From NCBI GenBank assembly GCA_961205875.1, contig OY540810.1:7192001-7256000 (forward strand): DNA of 64,000 nt. Direction: 5' to 3'. How positions within the stretch are numbered: position 1 is the stretch's first letter; every line of letters starts with the position of its first letter. The notes under the pieces were generated by a model. That model was not told the origin of the DNA. It did no database searches and was given only the letters and a program-made list of their open reading frames with translations. A program made the translations under genes and the position numbers. The stretch comes from Sialis fuliginosa. Taxonomy: Eukaryota; Arthropoda; Insecta; Megaloptera; Sialidae. Positions 12,406-25,567 of the stretch are shown here, in pieces.

Positions 12406-12517
12406 TATGGTAAAATATTAAACTACGTTAGGTAATGTAAATGAAAAGAATCAACAAACAAAACTACCCACTGCTTATTTTGAAAAACACGCGGGCGAAT
12501 CCGCGGGGTAATTCTAG
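12406..12517 (+). mobile_element. Helitron-like 3' end
   Basis: GCGGGCGAATCCGCGGGG followed by TAATT and CTAG^T closely matches the 3' hairpin and terminus of the element at 19695-20576. The 5' part was not found; the TTAA-flanked element at 11316-12401 lies directly before it. The left limit is approximate. Confidence 0.55.
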
Positions 12518-13497
12518 TATGTATATTAGAAAACAAAATCAATAAATTTCAAGTTTTTTTTTTAAATAATCCAGTCTTTTATTAGTGTTGCAAAAAATAA
12601 ACTTAAATAGCTTATACACTATCTATAAACTTCTACTATTACTAGACGAAATTAACTTGAACGTATCTATTTAATTACATTTTAATTAAAACCTTCTCTC
12701 TGCAAAACTAATTAAAAGCAGTTTTAAAAATGCGTTTTTCTTATATAATCCTAGTGGATATAAATTCTGAAAGGTAAATAAATATTTTTTATTTATTTTA
12801 AAATTGTTTTCAGATATATGTATAAGATATATAATATAATTATTAAAAAAAAGTATATGAAAACCTACAATTATTTAGGTATAATAATTAAACTTAACAG
12901 TTTTTTAATTCGGTGCCAAGCCAATAAAAAAACTTTTTAAGAAAGAACTTAATAATACCGACTTCAAAAACTGTCAAATTTAAATATTATATACATCCAA
13001 ACACGGTCTATTTTACACGATTTTAAAATCCACAAAGAAGAACAAATATACTTTTTTTACACAAATTTTTTGTTCTAACACGAATTCTAAACTTGAAAAA
13101 GTTGGAACGTATCTACCGTGTAAAAAAGGAATTGGGTGTACTTTTCAGTATAATTAGGGTTTTTTTAAAATCAGTTTTATTTTTTTCTTAATAAGTTTTT
13201 TATTTTGGGATGTTAGCTTTAAAGTAAATTTCAAGGGTATCTACATAAACGTATATTTTTCCCTAGGTCTATTTCCCACTAGTTTTTCACATACGTTCAA
13301 ATCTTTTTAAAATCACATAACCAAAAAGTTCAACTTCAAAGAGTTTTATAGTTCGATTTGATTTGGAATAAGTTTTTAGTAAGTAAATACTTGAATATGT
13401 GAGTAGGGGAGAAATTTACTTTTATAGAAATTGTCCGATCCCAAGTGTATACGTTTAAGATGATTGTATTATATCTTTTAATATTATTAAGTTAAAA
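12518..13497. other. AT-rich spacer
   Basis: No open frame, repeat or structure of note was seen between the Helitron-like end and the reversed 500-bp repeat. Confidence 0.55.
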
Positions 13498-14046
13498 GCA
13501 CCAGTTATGGGCACTGTAAGAGCAAGTTTTCGGTTTTTTTTTATTAATAGGTTTGTTTTTTGTAATACTCATGAAATCATGCTACTAAGAAAACAAGTAA
13601 CTCTTTATTTAATCAATTTAATTATCAAAGTCCGCAAATATAATATATTTTTTAAATTATAGCATTTTATTTTGTTCATGTTTTTTCTCCAGTAATGACA
13701 AAGGTTAAACTAGTAATGAGTACGTAGTGATGGACACTTGCTAATGATTACAAAATGATAAGTTCTACGACACAAAAGATATAAAAAAAGAATTGTCAAA
13801 TTTGACACAATGTAAAGCAGTTGTTAAGATAATATAATAATTAATAAATAAATTTTACTAATAAATTAGTTTAAATGTCCACCATTTTGACACCTATTAG
13901 CCGATTGTCATCAAATCACGCAGTAAGACAGTTAAATGTATATTTATATAGATTAATATTCAGAAATGGTAGTAATCAAATATCAACACATATTTCTAAT
14001 TCAGTACATTTAATTAAAAATTTACCATTACTGGGGTCCTTGCTTA
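13498..14046 (-). repeat. 500-bp repeat family A, copy 3, reversed
   Basis: This is the reverse complement of copies 1 and 2, from GCACCAGTTATGGGC to GGGGTCCTTGC. On the + strand it contains an open frame beginning MSTILTPISRLSSNH, which is also open in copy 2 on the minus strand. Confidence 0.75.
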
Positions 14047-14960
14047 TATACAAACAGAACTTTGTTTTAACTGCAATGAAACTGTGTTTCGGTACATACA
14101 TACATTTTATAATCTAATTGTAAGCTATGAAGGTGTGTATTAGTTAACAGGAACTACAACATTTATTGTTGTTTTTTGTTTTAATATTCTGTTTTTGTGT
14201 ATCAAAATAGAAATAAAAGTTCCGATAAAATTGGATATGACAGAAAATAATGAATATGTTCTTTTAATTAGTCGAGAATCTTTTATCATTTCCATTCTTG
14301 TATACTTGTATAAAGAGTAATAAAACATACCAATGGTAGTAATGTTAAAATTGGCATCGTTACCTACATTTATTTTCTCACAAAAAGTATTGAATAAAGA
14401 AAAACATATGGCCCCAAATAAAAAGTCCAATAAAATTTTCTTAGAAGCACATTATTATACAATATCTTGTGTGTATAAAAAAAGGAAAAATATATAAACT
14501 TGTGAATTTTTTCCATTTAATAATAATGGGTACATACGAAACAAAATAAAAATAAAGTTTCTCTTGCAAAACTAAAAAATACGTGACAAAAAAAATTGAA
14601 ATTATATTTCTGCACGCATGATGACGTAGCTTGGACTTCAGGTTCCCGTGGGTTTAGAGAGTACGAGACTAAAAAACATACAGTAAAACAGTGGCTTTGC
14701 GTGAAGGAGGTAAATCCGTATAGAATTTACGCAAATAAATTACTTCATTTGTTTATTTCAAAAAAAAAAAAAACTTTTGTCAAAACTAGTAGATAGGACC
14801 CAATGCTACCCGAAAATTTAAATATATTTGATACCGTTTTTAGTTAAAAATTATTTCTATATTTCAATATGTATAGTGATTTCCAGGTTAACAATTTTTA
14901 AAATTTTAATTATAATATAAAAATAAATTGTTGAGCAACAAACATACTCAATTTCGATAT

Positions 14961-15560
14961 TACTTCCTCACAATATCGAAGATACGAGAAGCTTTGTGAT
15001 CGTAAAATGAGACAAAAAAATTGTTTTCCGATTTCAAAATTTTAATTGATCATTCCATTTCAAGTCAAGACAAACACTTTTCGTTCCGTGTCTGTCGAGT
15101 GAATGCTTGTCACAGACAAAACTTATATTAACGAAACTTGGTTGGATGGTTGGGTCTGGCTTGCGGACGGTTTCATTTCAATATCTTGTGTACGAGGGAA
15201 GGGTGACATCACAAAATATTTATTTTTTCGAGATATCTCTAGAACGACACATGTTACGTGTAAATTTTATTGAATCTTTTTTGTAGATCATTCAATTTCC
15301 TATTATATAGATCTACAACGTTTGTTGTAAAATATTCCCGTACAAAGATTTATCTCAATTTGCTGTAAAAAATCGTAATTTTTTTTTAAATTGATATTTA
15401 CTTTGACATATTAAATGCCATTTTAGCGTTTTAAATGTCATTTAGCAGTTTTAAATGTCATTTTGACATATAAATGTATAAATTTAGATTTAGATTGAAA
15501 TTGTCAAAAAATTAAAAATATACGAAAAAATAATCAAGTGCGTCTTAAAAAAATTGTTTT
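14961..15560 (-). repeat. Composite repeat family R, truncated copy
   Basis: It starts CTTCCTCACAATATCGAAGA and proceeds through AAACTTGGTTGGATGGTTGG and GACACATGTTACG to TTTAGATTTAGATTGAAATT. The order matches 57161-57955 and, reversed, 53200-53944. The far end carrying GCACTGTACATTTACTTGGC is missing. Confidence 0.65.
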
Positions 15561-16263
15561 CTATATTTTTCATAAATATATCGTTTTCAGTCAGTTTTTG
15601 TAGATGTATTTTTTAAATATTTAATTGTTAATTTGTATCATCAAAATATTTGAAGGTGAGGTGATCATATAGTGACCTAAATAAATAAGTTATTTAATCT
15701 ATAATATTATAGAATTCTTTATTCAATGGCTACTATGATTCTTATATAAAAGGTAGAGAATAAGATATTACATTAGTTTGAATACAACTTTACTCTACTA
15801 ATATTCGATAACATGTTCTTAGAAAATCCACACATATTATGCAATGCTTGATGTTACTAGCCCCGGGCACGCAAATGTCTTATAACGGCTCTGTATACAT
15901 ACTATTGCAATGACAAAGTAATATCTGCTCTACAACAAATTATAGAATGAAAAACACAGTATTTTTAAAACAAAACTTATACAGTTTTAATACGATTTGT
16001 TGTAAAAACACTGCATTTCTGTTTTGTTCTTTTGTTACAAATGAGACATCACATGCGCTAATTGTCATCATTCTTTGTACATATCTTTTATTTTTAATGT
16101 CATTTTCTGTATTCCTTTATTTTTACAAGCTTTCGGTTTACAATTGTAACAAGAAATAATTTTTACGTGTGATTTTTAAATCCAAAATATAACATAAGTA
16201 ACAGTTAAATAAAATTTTATAACATCACATAAGTACAATATACCATAATATTATAAGTATAAT

Positions 16264-16288
16264 GATACCAACATATTATGTTGGTATC
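16264..16288. repeat. Perfect 12-bp hairpin
   Basis: GATACCAACATA and its exact inverted repeat with a 1-base spacer. Confidence 0.7.
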
Positions 16289-17154
16289 AAAAAAAAAATT
16301 GAATATAAAATTTTGTTGCAATCATATGAATTTTCTTTTATCTGGAATTCATTTCCAAAATGAACAAATTTGCAATAAAACAAGTAAAACAACAATATTA
16401 AATAACATATAAACAACTTGTAATAGATCTAATAATTGATAACTAAAAATTTTAATTTCAAAGAAATTGCGAATTAAAACAATAGTAACAAAAACTTTAA
16501 CACCGTCAAAGGTATTTGATAACAACATCGATTCATTTGAAATATTTTTTTGAATTTTTTACCGCAGTCATTTACTTGATTGAGTTGATATCATTGACAT
16601 ATGTATTAGTTTGACGCATTCTTGTACTAATGAGGTATTTCGTGATAGGAAATTTTTTTTTGGGGTTTAATTTTTGAACGAAAATAACAGAATGAAGTTA
16701 GTTATGCATATATAATATATGTGTATTGTGCATATAAGTATTCACTCATGTAGATAATACAGATTCCTAGTATTATAATGAGTAAAACAGGTTCTTTTGA
16801 AGATATTAGTATTGCATTTATTCGTCAGATGTCACTACTAGACTCAGCAGTTTTTTTAATCATATCTAACGTCTAAGTACACTTTTATGTTATTTTTTAA
16901 TTTGAAAATGTCAGTTTTAATAGGGGATACCGCATCAAAACGATAGGGCTATCAAAGTAACCCTGATGCATGGTTTGGTTCTAATTTTTTTTACTTCAAA
17001 ATCCAAAAGTAGACAAAATATTTTTGGTAAGTATTAGAAATATACAACAGCTAAATATTATTTAAAGATGAAATTTAAAACCTATCAAAGACGCCACCTA
17101 TCCAATAATAATTTTAACTTAGATTCTTTAAACACCATACAAATTCATGCATGG

Positions 17155-17235
17155 AGCGCCACTGTTGTAGAATCCGCCGGAACGTTCCGGAGGAGTGCAC
17201 GACTCCAGCAGGGGACCTGTTTGTGTGTTGTAATA
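17155..17235. other. GC-rich patch with CCGGAACGTTCCGG palindrome
   Basis: CCGCCGGAACGTTCCGGAGG contains a perfect 14-bp palindrome with the inverted GAA/TTC arrangement of heat-shock elements. It lies alone in AT-rich DNA with no promoter evident, so function is unproven. Confidence 0.25.
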
Positions 17236-19325
17236 TAGATATATGCTTTTAGTCTATAACCACATAGAGTGAACATGTCTGAAATAAATTGGCCGAAACC
17301 ATGTGAACTACTTCAGTGGAAAACTACTAAACTTATTATATAATATGACAACAATATACGAGTTTATAGTTTTGCTTCAATATTTCATATAAGTAAATTG
17401 TATATTATATAAAGTATGTTTTCATGTTAGTTGCTTTAACAATAAAATCCAAAAGTCTAGAATAATAAAACGATGGTATTTTTTAATTCTAGATAGGCAT
17501 TCTTTCATAATATTCTTCTTTTTTATTATTTGTGTCTTATCAACTGAACCATCTCCTTTTCTGACAGCCTTTGTATAATATAATATACTTATAAGAAATC
17601 ATTTAGTACAGTCAAAGCGTCGTAAAAAATAGGGCAACCCTGCATTTTGGGTAGACAGTGATTTTGTTTTAGGGGGTTTCGAAGGGGAGTCGGTCATGAG
17701 TCTAACTTTGAGTTATCAGGACTGTGAACGATGCCTTTTTGGCGCAATTTTTAAAATAAGGGTGTGATTAGTTTTTTTGTTTATCTCCGTAACTGTGAGT
17801 CTGACAAAAATTTTGTAAAAAGCATTTTTGTAGGTATAGTAATTCTCTGTAACTGTTATTATTAACTTCTTAAAGTTTCATTTATAATAAAAAAGTTATG
17901 AGCAAAAAACAATGAAAAAATAGGGGATGAAATACTTTGAGGTAAGATAACTATTGTATTTTCAGTCTTACAAAAAAAATATATAGCATTTCCGAATAAA
18001 CAATTTAATAGGTAAACGAACCAATATTTTCAAATTCTAAAATTGAATAATAGCAGAATACTCACAAGTATTAAATATGTTATTAGTTTTCCCAAATTAT
18101 AATATAAAAATGGCATTTTTAATTATATTTTATTATGTTATAATAATAATGTACTAATGTACGTGTAGGTACCTACATGTATAATAACAAATATAAATAA
18201 AATAAAAAAAAATTATAATATTAATTTGAAAACACAGAAATCGTGACTGAGGTTTTGTACCTGAAGCCTTACACGAACTTTTGTTTTAGAGTGTGCAAAG
18301 TTTTAAAATTAATTATACAAAAATAACGATAAAATATACATTAATTATTTGCTTTATATATCAGCGATTAATTCAATTTACTTTTTTTATAGCATCCTCG
18401 AAATCAGACGCGAAGCTAGGGGTCGCTATCACCAACGAAACTGAAATAAACGCCCCCATTAAAATTCTTTTTCTTCATCATCATAACGTTTTTCGTGCCC
18501 TCGAGCTTACTTTGTACCCCTCTTGTATATATATATGAAGACCTTTTTTTGGGCTATGTTACTTTCGGTACCCTCTTCAGCTGGGTTTTGCACCTTTCTT
18601 GTATAAGAGAGAACATTTTTATTTTATTTTTTACTTATTAACCTGATATCTTTTCAATCGCCATTACACTTCAGACAGAATTTGCCGCCCCCCTAGACCT
18701 TACAAAACCGACGGCCTAAATAAATATAAAGAAATTTTAAAAAATCCGTAGTTGCAATTTATGTGCTGCCAATAAGACCCATTTAATGTGCACAGTTTAC
18801 TTTTACATGTATAGTCCCCCTCCTTATTTATTTATCACTCTATTAATAAAATTTGTTACTAAATAAAACTTATATGAAGTTTTCTAAGAACTTTAATAAT
18901 GCTACTGACTATATCATATATTATTATTTTTTAGATTATATCTTGACATTTTACTGCAAATCACTAAACAATTAAATTTTTAATAAGAGTTAAACTGTTA
19001 TACGCCAACGTACGCGAACAGCAGAGTTTATTATAAAACTCGTAGGAGATATTATTTCATTATGAAGTTACTAAATGTTCATAAAATATTATTTTTTAAT
19101 TTTATTATTTTTTAATTTTTAATTATTTTTTAATTTTTAACACAATTTTTTACATACAATGTTGAAATATTCACTGTGTCTATGTTTCAGATGAGAAATA
19201 GTATTTTGAAAGCAAATGAAAAATATAAATGATATATTATTAATTCAATAAAGGTGTATAAATGTGCAAGAGTGCGCGCATACTCTTGTCCAACATTTCG
19301 TTTTGTAAGTTTAATTTGCTTTTTA

Positions 19326-19440
19326 AGGTTTCGAAGAAACCCTATTAATCTCACATTGTCGTCCGTCCGTCCTTCTCAGTTAAAGCAAAATATCTCGTAA
19401 ACTACATAAGCTAGAAACTTGCTCAGAAATCTCAAGGAAC
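19326..19440 (-). repeat. Fragment of the AGGGTTCC-ended repeat
   Basis: AAGAAACCCTATTAATCTCA, GTCGTCCGTCCGTCC and AAGCTAGAAAC match the reversed right end of 60092-60810. Confidence 0.6.
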
Positions 19441-19694
19441 CAATCTTAGAAGACTGGATATAATGTATTTCTTACAGAGACTGGTGGCATGAGAAATGCA
19501 TAACGTACTCAGATCGTGGTCATTACAAATGTGACGTTTGTAAGTGATGCGCACTTTTGTCGTCATGGGTAGTGCAAGAGTGCGCATTCAGGTGGCTTTC
19601 AATATTTTTAATAGCTCCTAAAGCGTAACTTATAAATTAATTAATATGTTTTTTTGGTAGCTAAATTACCTAAGATAATAAATAAACTATAACA

Positions 19695-20576
19695 TCCTTA
19701 ATATATATAAAGCTCAACGTCTCTCTGTCTGTCTGTCTGTCTGCCTGTCTGTCTGTCTGTCTGTCTGTCTGTCCGTTAGTTACCTTATCACTCGAGAACC
19801 ACTTATCCGATTTACGTGTTTTTTTTTTTAATTCAAAGGTACGTTCTCTGGCCAGGTTATAGGCTATATTTTTTTACGTTAGGTAACATAACAACTAAGT
19901 AGTGACGATAATAGTAAATCAAGTCGGAAAAAATTTTGCCGTCGGCGCGCTGTTTTGTAATACGCTGCCTAAACCGTTCAATATAGATCAAAATAATGTA
20001 TTAAAGAATTGTGTAGAATCAAAAGTTCTACAATAAAGTCCGCGACAGCATATGTCTAACTTTTATATTTAAGCCACAATGACTGCTTTTATGTTACAAA
20101 GAAAACATAAAATATTTGGGTTCTGTTTACATGGACTTATGACCTATAAAACATTAATCCATATCGAAATAAATGATTTCATCGTCATAAGTACTTAATG
20201 TAGATATAATTTGCCCTTTACAGAATCCAATTTGGTTTTTTGGTTTAGGAAATAACGTGAAATATACATAAAATAACATATTATTCGCGGCAATTCGCGC
20301 GAACTATGATGAAGTGTCGCGGGGAGAGGGACGATTCAGCGCTCGGCCGGCAGTTGTTTATTTTGTTTTCAATTATTAACTTTTAAATTTAAACAGAACA
20401 AAAATGATTTGTAATTTTTGTTCTGATTTGTTTTTTTAGGTACGTTAGGTTTTGATTAGTTATTATTACGATAATAATTAATCGTGTTTGTACTTAATTC
20501 AACTATGTATATTTTTCAAAAATCCTAAACAATAATTCCGTAGTCCAAGCGGGCGAAGCCGCGTGGGCCCAGCTAG
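19695..20576 (+). mobile_element. Helitron-like element of about 880 bp
   Basis: It starts A^TCCTTAATATATATAAAG and ends GCGGGCGAAGCCGCGTGGG, CCCAG, CTAG^T. The 3' hairpin followed by CTAG, with insertion between A and T, fits Helitrons. It includes a GTCT microsatellite near the 5' end and a GC-rich patch at 20281-20350. No Rep/helicase coding was seen, so it is non-autonomous. Confidence 0.68.
19724..19774 (+). repeat. GTCT microsatellite
   Basis: About twelve repeats of GTCT with one interruption, inside the Helitron-like element near its 5' end. Confidence 0.9.
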
Positions 20577-21010
20577 TCCTCTATAAAATCTTTTTATTTA
20601 GTCCCATAGACTGAAACAGCGAAAGTGCGCACTCCTGCACCACTCCACCCTACTTACCTCGTATATATGCCTCTTATGTTCGTAAATAAAAATATCAAGA
20701 GTTTACAAAGAGTGTGTACACAACAAGTTCCCGGTAGTGCGCGAGGATATAAACGGGGTCGTTTCTAAAACAAATTGGTTTATTGTGCACCGTAATGGAA
20801 GATGAGGAATTGATTTGTGGAAGTAAATAAATTGGCTTCTGTTACAGATTTCTTACACCGTGTTTTCGTTAGATCATTTTTCAAGACTTAGATTAATTAT
20901 TTTTTAACACGTACACACAACAGAACTGTTAACAGTTTCAAAGTGAATTTGTGTGATCTTGTAATGTAGGATGTCTTTGATATTTTATGTTCTTATACTC
21001 TTTAAAAAAA

Positions 21011-21280
21011 ACATCTACCAAGTAAATGCACAGTTCTTCCTCGTGCTAAATTCGCCAAAGGTAGTTAGTTATTGAACAATTTATATAAAAACCGATAAAG
21101 TTGCCTAGCATTTGATTTTTGTACAATTTTACTAAAAAATATTAGTTCGAAATTTTACCTAACCTGATTATTTTTTCGTATTTTTTTTAATTATCGACAA
21201 TTTCAATCTAAATCTAAATTTATGTAAACGTCAAAATAACATTTAATATGTATATCAAAATAAATATCAATTTAATTTTT
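21011..21280 (+). repeat. Composite repeat family R, 5' part
   Basis: It runs from CATCTACCAAGTAAATGCAC to TTTCAATCTAAATCTAAATT and the AT-rich block after it. The TTGGTT...GAGTTATGCG half is absent. Confidence 0.65.
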
Positions 21281-21840
21281 ATTTATTAAACGCACTTAGT
21301 TTTCGGATTCACGACGACTTTTCAGCAATTTATGTAGAAACGTTGTTGAAATTTTGAAATAAACTTATAAAGCAAATATTTTTGAAAATTTTAATGTAAG
21401 GCACGTCTCGGTATCTTTATTTGTCTTGAAGTTATTCAATAAAAACTCAATTAAACTTCAAACGGCTCTAATTTTTTTTCCACAAGGCCTATTGATGGGG
21501 ACTTTTGTGTGCAGACGTACTATTATAGGTACTACCCAAATTTCATCGCACTCCAAATTTGTTTCAAAAACTGGGCAATTTTTCCCTTCATTGCCTGTAC
21601 TACAAAGAATTCTTAAAATATAAAGATTTTTGTATATCTTTCTGCAATGGAGTTTTTGATACTATTGATAATAAATTTTAAAATGTTATAAAAAGTATAG
21701 TATATGTTTCTATAATATGTATACAATCAAGTGTTTTTTTTGTACGTGAAAGAAGTCAGTATTTTAATAATAAAAATAATTTAAAATTACAATTTTTAGT
21801 CTGTTTGTCTCCTGATTACAAACGCGTCTAGAAGATCTGT

Positions 21841-21942
21841 CACTGGTATGACGTCAAAAAATATATTTCACGTTAGAATACTCGATCCTTATTGGTTGGT
21901 TTCAGTTAGATAAGTAGCAACTGACGTCACGCATACCACGTG
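21841..21942. promoter_or_regulatory. Inverted repeat with two TGACGTCA sites
   Basis: CACTGGTATGACGTCA and, inverted on the right, CACGTGGTATGCGTGACGTCA (written in two parts: CACGTGGTATGCG, TGACGTCA) enclose about 65 bases with ATTGGTTGG. TGACGTCA (21849 and 21922) is the full CRE palindrome bound by CREB/ATF. It may be a small MITE rather than a promoter. Confidence 0.35.
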
Positions 21943-23877
21943 AGTGTTTGGACGGAAAACTTTTCATTTGAATTTTTATTTTGGTAAAAAATACGAAGGA
22001 AGTATCTATTATATACATACGCACAATTTTCAATACATTTTAAAATTATTTAATCACGTACTCTATTAAACATTAAAGATTAATATCAAATAAATTTGCA
22101 AATTATTGATATAAGTACAAAATCGAGCCCTCGTCTCATAAAAATTTCAGATGGTCAGGCCTGAATTTAAATCAATCTCGTCACGACCACGTCTCGTCTA
22201 AATTCAAGGCACTCTCGTCTAGATCTCGTTTCAATACCGATACGGAGACGAGATAAATTAATATAAGTAAACAGTCACACATACATAATAATATTTATGT
22301 TGAGTTAAATTATTATTATATAAACAAATATATATAAATATTTCATTTGATATTAAACGTACATTTTCCATTATAAGACTTAATTATTAATCAAGAAAAT
22401 GCATTTAATAACTTCAGAATAGGATACAGCGGTGTAATGAATTGTTAAGAGGAACATTTACGCAAAGTATTATATAAATAATGAAATATCTCATGTATAT
22501 TTAAAAGATATAAATTCAGAGCTAACAAGCAAACAATACCCAGTAGTAAGATTGTATGTGTGTGTATATGTGTGTGTATGTGTGTGTGTGTGTATACGTT
22601 TTATAATGTATTCAAGTTTCAAAACTTTGTCGGAGGATTATTCTATGTATATTTATACAATTTATTATGTTCAATTTAAAATGATCGATTTATGCTATTT
22701 GACTTATTTTATTATAAATACTAGTACCCATAGTTTCGTATGTGTTTTTTTTTCGATATCAAACCCAGTCCGTTTTTACACGTTTAATTTAAAAAAATTA
22801 ATTAATTATTATCAATTCAATGTTTTTATTTTACTTGATCAACTTTTACTTGTGAACTTTTTTGCAAAATTTAATATATATTTAAAAAAACAAGAAGAAG
22901 ATGTTAATCAGTGAAATTATCTCCGATTGCATCAATGACCTTTTGCACACAGCAAACATTATTCAAGCATGATGTAAGGATAATTTGGTCGATTTTTTGT
23001 TGAAGAATAAATGGCCGCCAAGCTTTCATGATTGCAATTCTTTGATTATTTTGTATGATCATAATATATGTATGTTGTCTAAGCTCCCAAATTACAAATT
23101 CTCAAATATTCAGTAATTTAATAATGTTATTCTCAAAATTTTGGACAAAATGGAAAAAGTGCAATGATTTTGAAAAAAAATTGAAGCTAGTTATCAAAGT
23201 TAAAAGAGAAGTTATTTCCAAACACTTATTATAAATTTTCAATACTTTAAGAATTGAATAAAAACTTAACTGAAACTTTATTATAAATTTAATATTTTAG
23301 CGTTTTCATTTGTATCAGAATATAATTGTAACGATGTAAATGATTACAAATTTAAGTATAATTTAGTTTATAAATGTATAAGTATATTATATTGATGATT
23401 TCCCTTAAATATATAAAACACCAGTAATATTTACAAATTTAAAAATAAACATACATTACTAATTTAATTTCAAATGCCAACACATCAAAACACCGAAATG
23501 TGTAAATTTACAAATTATAAAACAGTTTCTGAAAATTACTTAACGTACAATTTCAGTTTTGTAAAAATATTGTATTGTAACATATGTATATTGTATACAC
23601 ATTTAAATGATAACAGAATTATGGTGCAAGTAAAATACTGTAACATGAAAATTCAGCAACAAAATTCAAATTTATATTAGAAATCATTTAGAAATTATTT
23701 TGAACATATTGAATTGGAATGATTTATTGATATAATTATAGAAAATAATAATTATTATTACCTCAAATTGTATATTACTGCAGCGATACTAAAATACGAA
23801 AATAAAAAGAACTAAATAAAAGGACTATGTGTGTCTGGTAATATAGATTTTTACTAATGTTGTGTAATTTGTTTCAG
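21943..23877 (+). other. Presumed intron before the first seen exon
   Basis: It contains the CTCGTCTC-rich block (22125-22255) and the GT microsatellite. It ends in a normal acceptor GTGTAATTTGTTTCAG. Confidence 0.6.
22555..22594 (+). repeat. GT microsatellite
   Basis: TGTGTG repeats with TATA interruptions. The 120-codon open frame starting here begins with the microsatellite and is not a gene. Confidence 0.9.
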
Positions 23878-23946
23878 GTTATTTCTGGCACATTACGGAC
23901 ATTCATTATGACGCTCTTTTTGATGTTAATGGTAACCCACGGAGAC
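23878..23946 (+). CDS. SMPDL3-like phosphodiesterase, internal exon with DIH metal motif
   Basis: This 69-bp exon follows TTTGTTTCAG and ends before GTAAGT. It opens with two bases that complete a glycine codon, then reads YFWHITDIHYDALFDVNGNP and two arginines, leaving one base (c) to be completed by the next exon. F-W-H-I-T-D-x-H is the first motif of the acid sphingomyelinase-like metallophosphoesterases. Asp and His of DIH (codons 23898-23906) are zinc ligands in characterised family members such as SMPDL3A. These are secreted or lysosomal enzymes that hydrolyse phosphodiester or phosphoanhydride bonds. The exon needs an upstream exon with a start codon and signal peptide, which was not recognised. 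The seamless codon join to the next exon makes the call firm; the exact substrate is unknown. Confidence 0.9.
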
Positions 23947-24459
23947 GTAAGTACATAAACTTTGTTTTTATATTGTGATAAATATTTGCCATTATGTTAA
24001 TAGCACCGTACACATTTTTATTAACGTTAATTCACACATTTATATTTGAAATATATACATGCATACATATCATAATGTGAGTACATTATTTATGTTTGTA
24101 TGTGTATATATTCATACGTTTGTGAATAGCAAAAATATTATATGAAGCTATTTTATTACGATAAGCAATACTTTTTATATTTTACATTTTTTGGTACAAT
24201 AATTTCAACATTTATATTTGGAAGATACATAACTACATAATATATAATATACATATACAATATTAAAGGTACTTTTGAGCATATACTTACACGAAATTTA
24301 TTTTATTAAGATAAATGTTTATTCTTTAAAAAAATTAACTTAATTAAATTCATCTTGAAAACGATGCTTTTTTTCTGCAAAATAAATTTTAAGTAAAATA
24401 TACGTATTATCTCACCTAATGTAACAAACAAATACTGCATTTTGAGTATTCTCTACCGA

Positions 24460-24790
24460 AATCAGAAAAAGGAATCATCACTATGTGTGTCCGTCTGTTT
24501 TTCTATAACAGTCTTCTAATTACTGAACAGTTTGACCTAGAAAGCTAAGGTTTACCGTGCATAATGTTGACAAGAACACGAACAATATTATTATTTATCA
24601 TTCAATATCAAAAATAATTCAAAATTAAAATGTAAAATAAATTGTGCTGCCACCTTTTCGATGTTGAAACTGGTTTGCTAATTTGCTACTAATTTCTGAT
24701 TTAATTGGTTTTTATAATTCATAATCACATAAATTGAAAGACTATACGGTACGGGACACTAATACGCGAGGCTCGACTCGCGCTTGATAG
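24460..24790 (+). repeat. Repeat family G, copy 2
   Basis: It runs from ACCGAAATCAGAAAAAGGAA through ACAGTCTTCTAATTACTGAA to TACGGTACGGGACACTAATA. The same start and end blocks occur in the copy at 45545-46010. Confidence 0.55.
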
Positions 24791-25567
24791 TTTTTTTTTT
24801 TTTATAACGGAAATAAAATTTTTCAATCTAATAGTCTATCTACATAAAACTAGAAACGAATATACGAGTAGAATGATTAATATTACAGTAATATTTACGT
24901 CAAATATTTACAATGAAAAATTAATTAATGACTATTCGAAATTCCATCTCCCCAAGCTAACTAATTTGCATAACTTGAAAGAAATTTTCTACGAAAATAT
25001 GTAGAAATCAGAACATGGAAAATTTGAATATAAGAATTTACGGGCGAAAAAGTTGACAGAGAAAATATTTTTAGTATTGACGCTCGTTTGGAATTTTTAT
25101 TCAATTTAAAAAAAGTTTTTTTTTGTACAATAAAGTTCGATATTAAATTTTCAATACATCATAAAAATATAGTTTATCAAATACTACAGATATGAAGAAA
25201 CATTTTACTTGTATTACAATCAAATCAAATTCTTGCTAAATGCGATTATAGAAAAGGTATTTTTTTCGTCAAAGTAAACACATTAACACTTATATCAATA
25301 ACAACATTTTTATCAATACAATTTAAATTGATATATGTATGTCATAAATGAAAAATATTATTTTATGAATATCGTATAATTTCTGAAAAATTAAATTTAT
25401 AATTTTAGTGGCTTTAATTAATTGTACTTGTATTTGTTAGGTGTGAGTGAAAATGTAACGAAAACAGGAAAAACTAATGAAATCAACAGAAATTATCAAG
25501 AACAATAAGAATATTTTTCATTCAGTACTAAAAATGAAATAAGGTAATGTCATCAGACTTGAACAAT

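Larger units (their letters stand above)
15561..19325. other. AT-rich DNA upstream of the first seen exon
   Basis: Besides the hairpin at 16264 and the GC-rich patch at 17155, I see only AT-rich sequence and a diverged block near 18400-18720 with CGCCCCC and GCCGCCCCCCTAGACC words that looks like an old repeat. The missing first exon could be here but was not recognised. Confidence 0.45.

Noticed and set aside
14140-14430. 96-codon minus-strand frame next to the reversed 500-bp repeat
   Set aside because: No domain, no splice or polyadenylation context, and composition like surrounding DNA.
22552-22914. 120-codon open frame starting with alternating Val, Tyr and Cys
   Set aside because: The start is read from a GT microsatellite and the rest is AT-driven with no domain.
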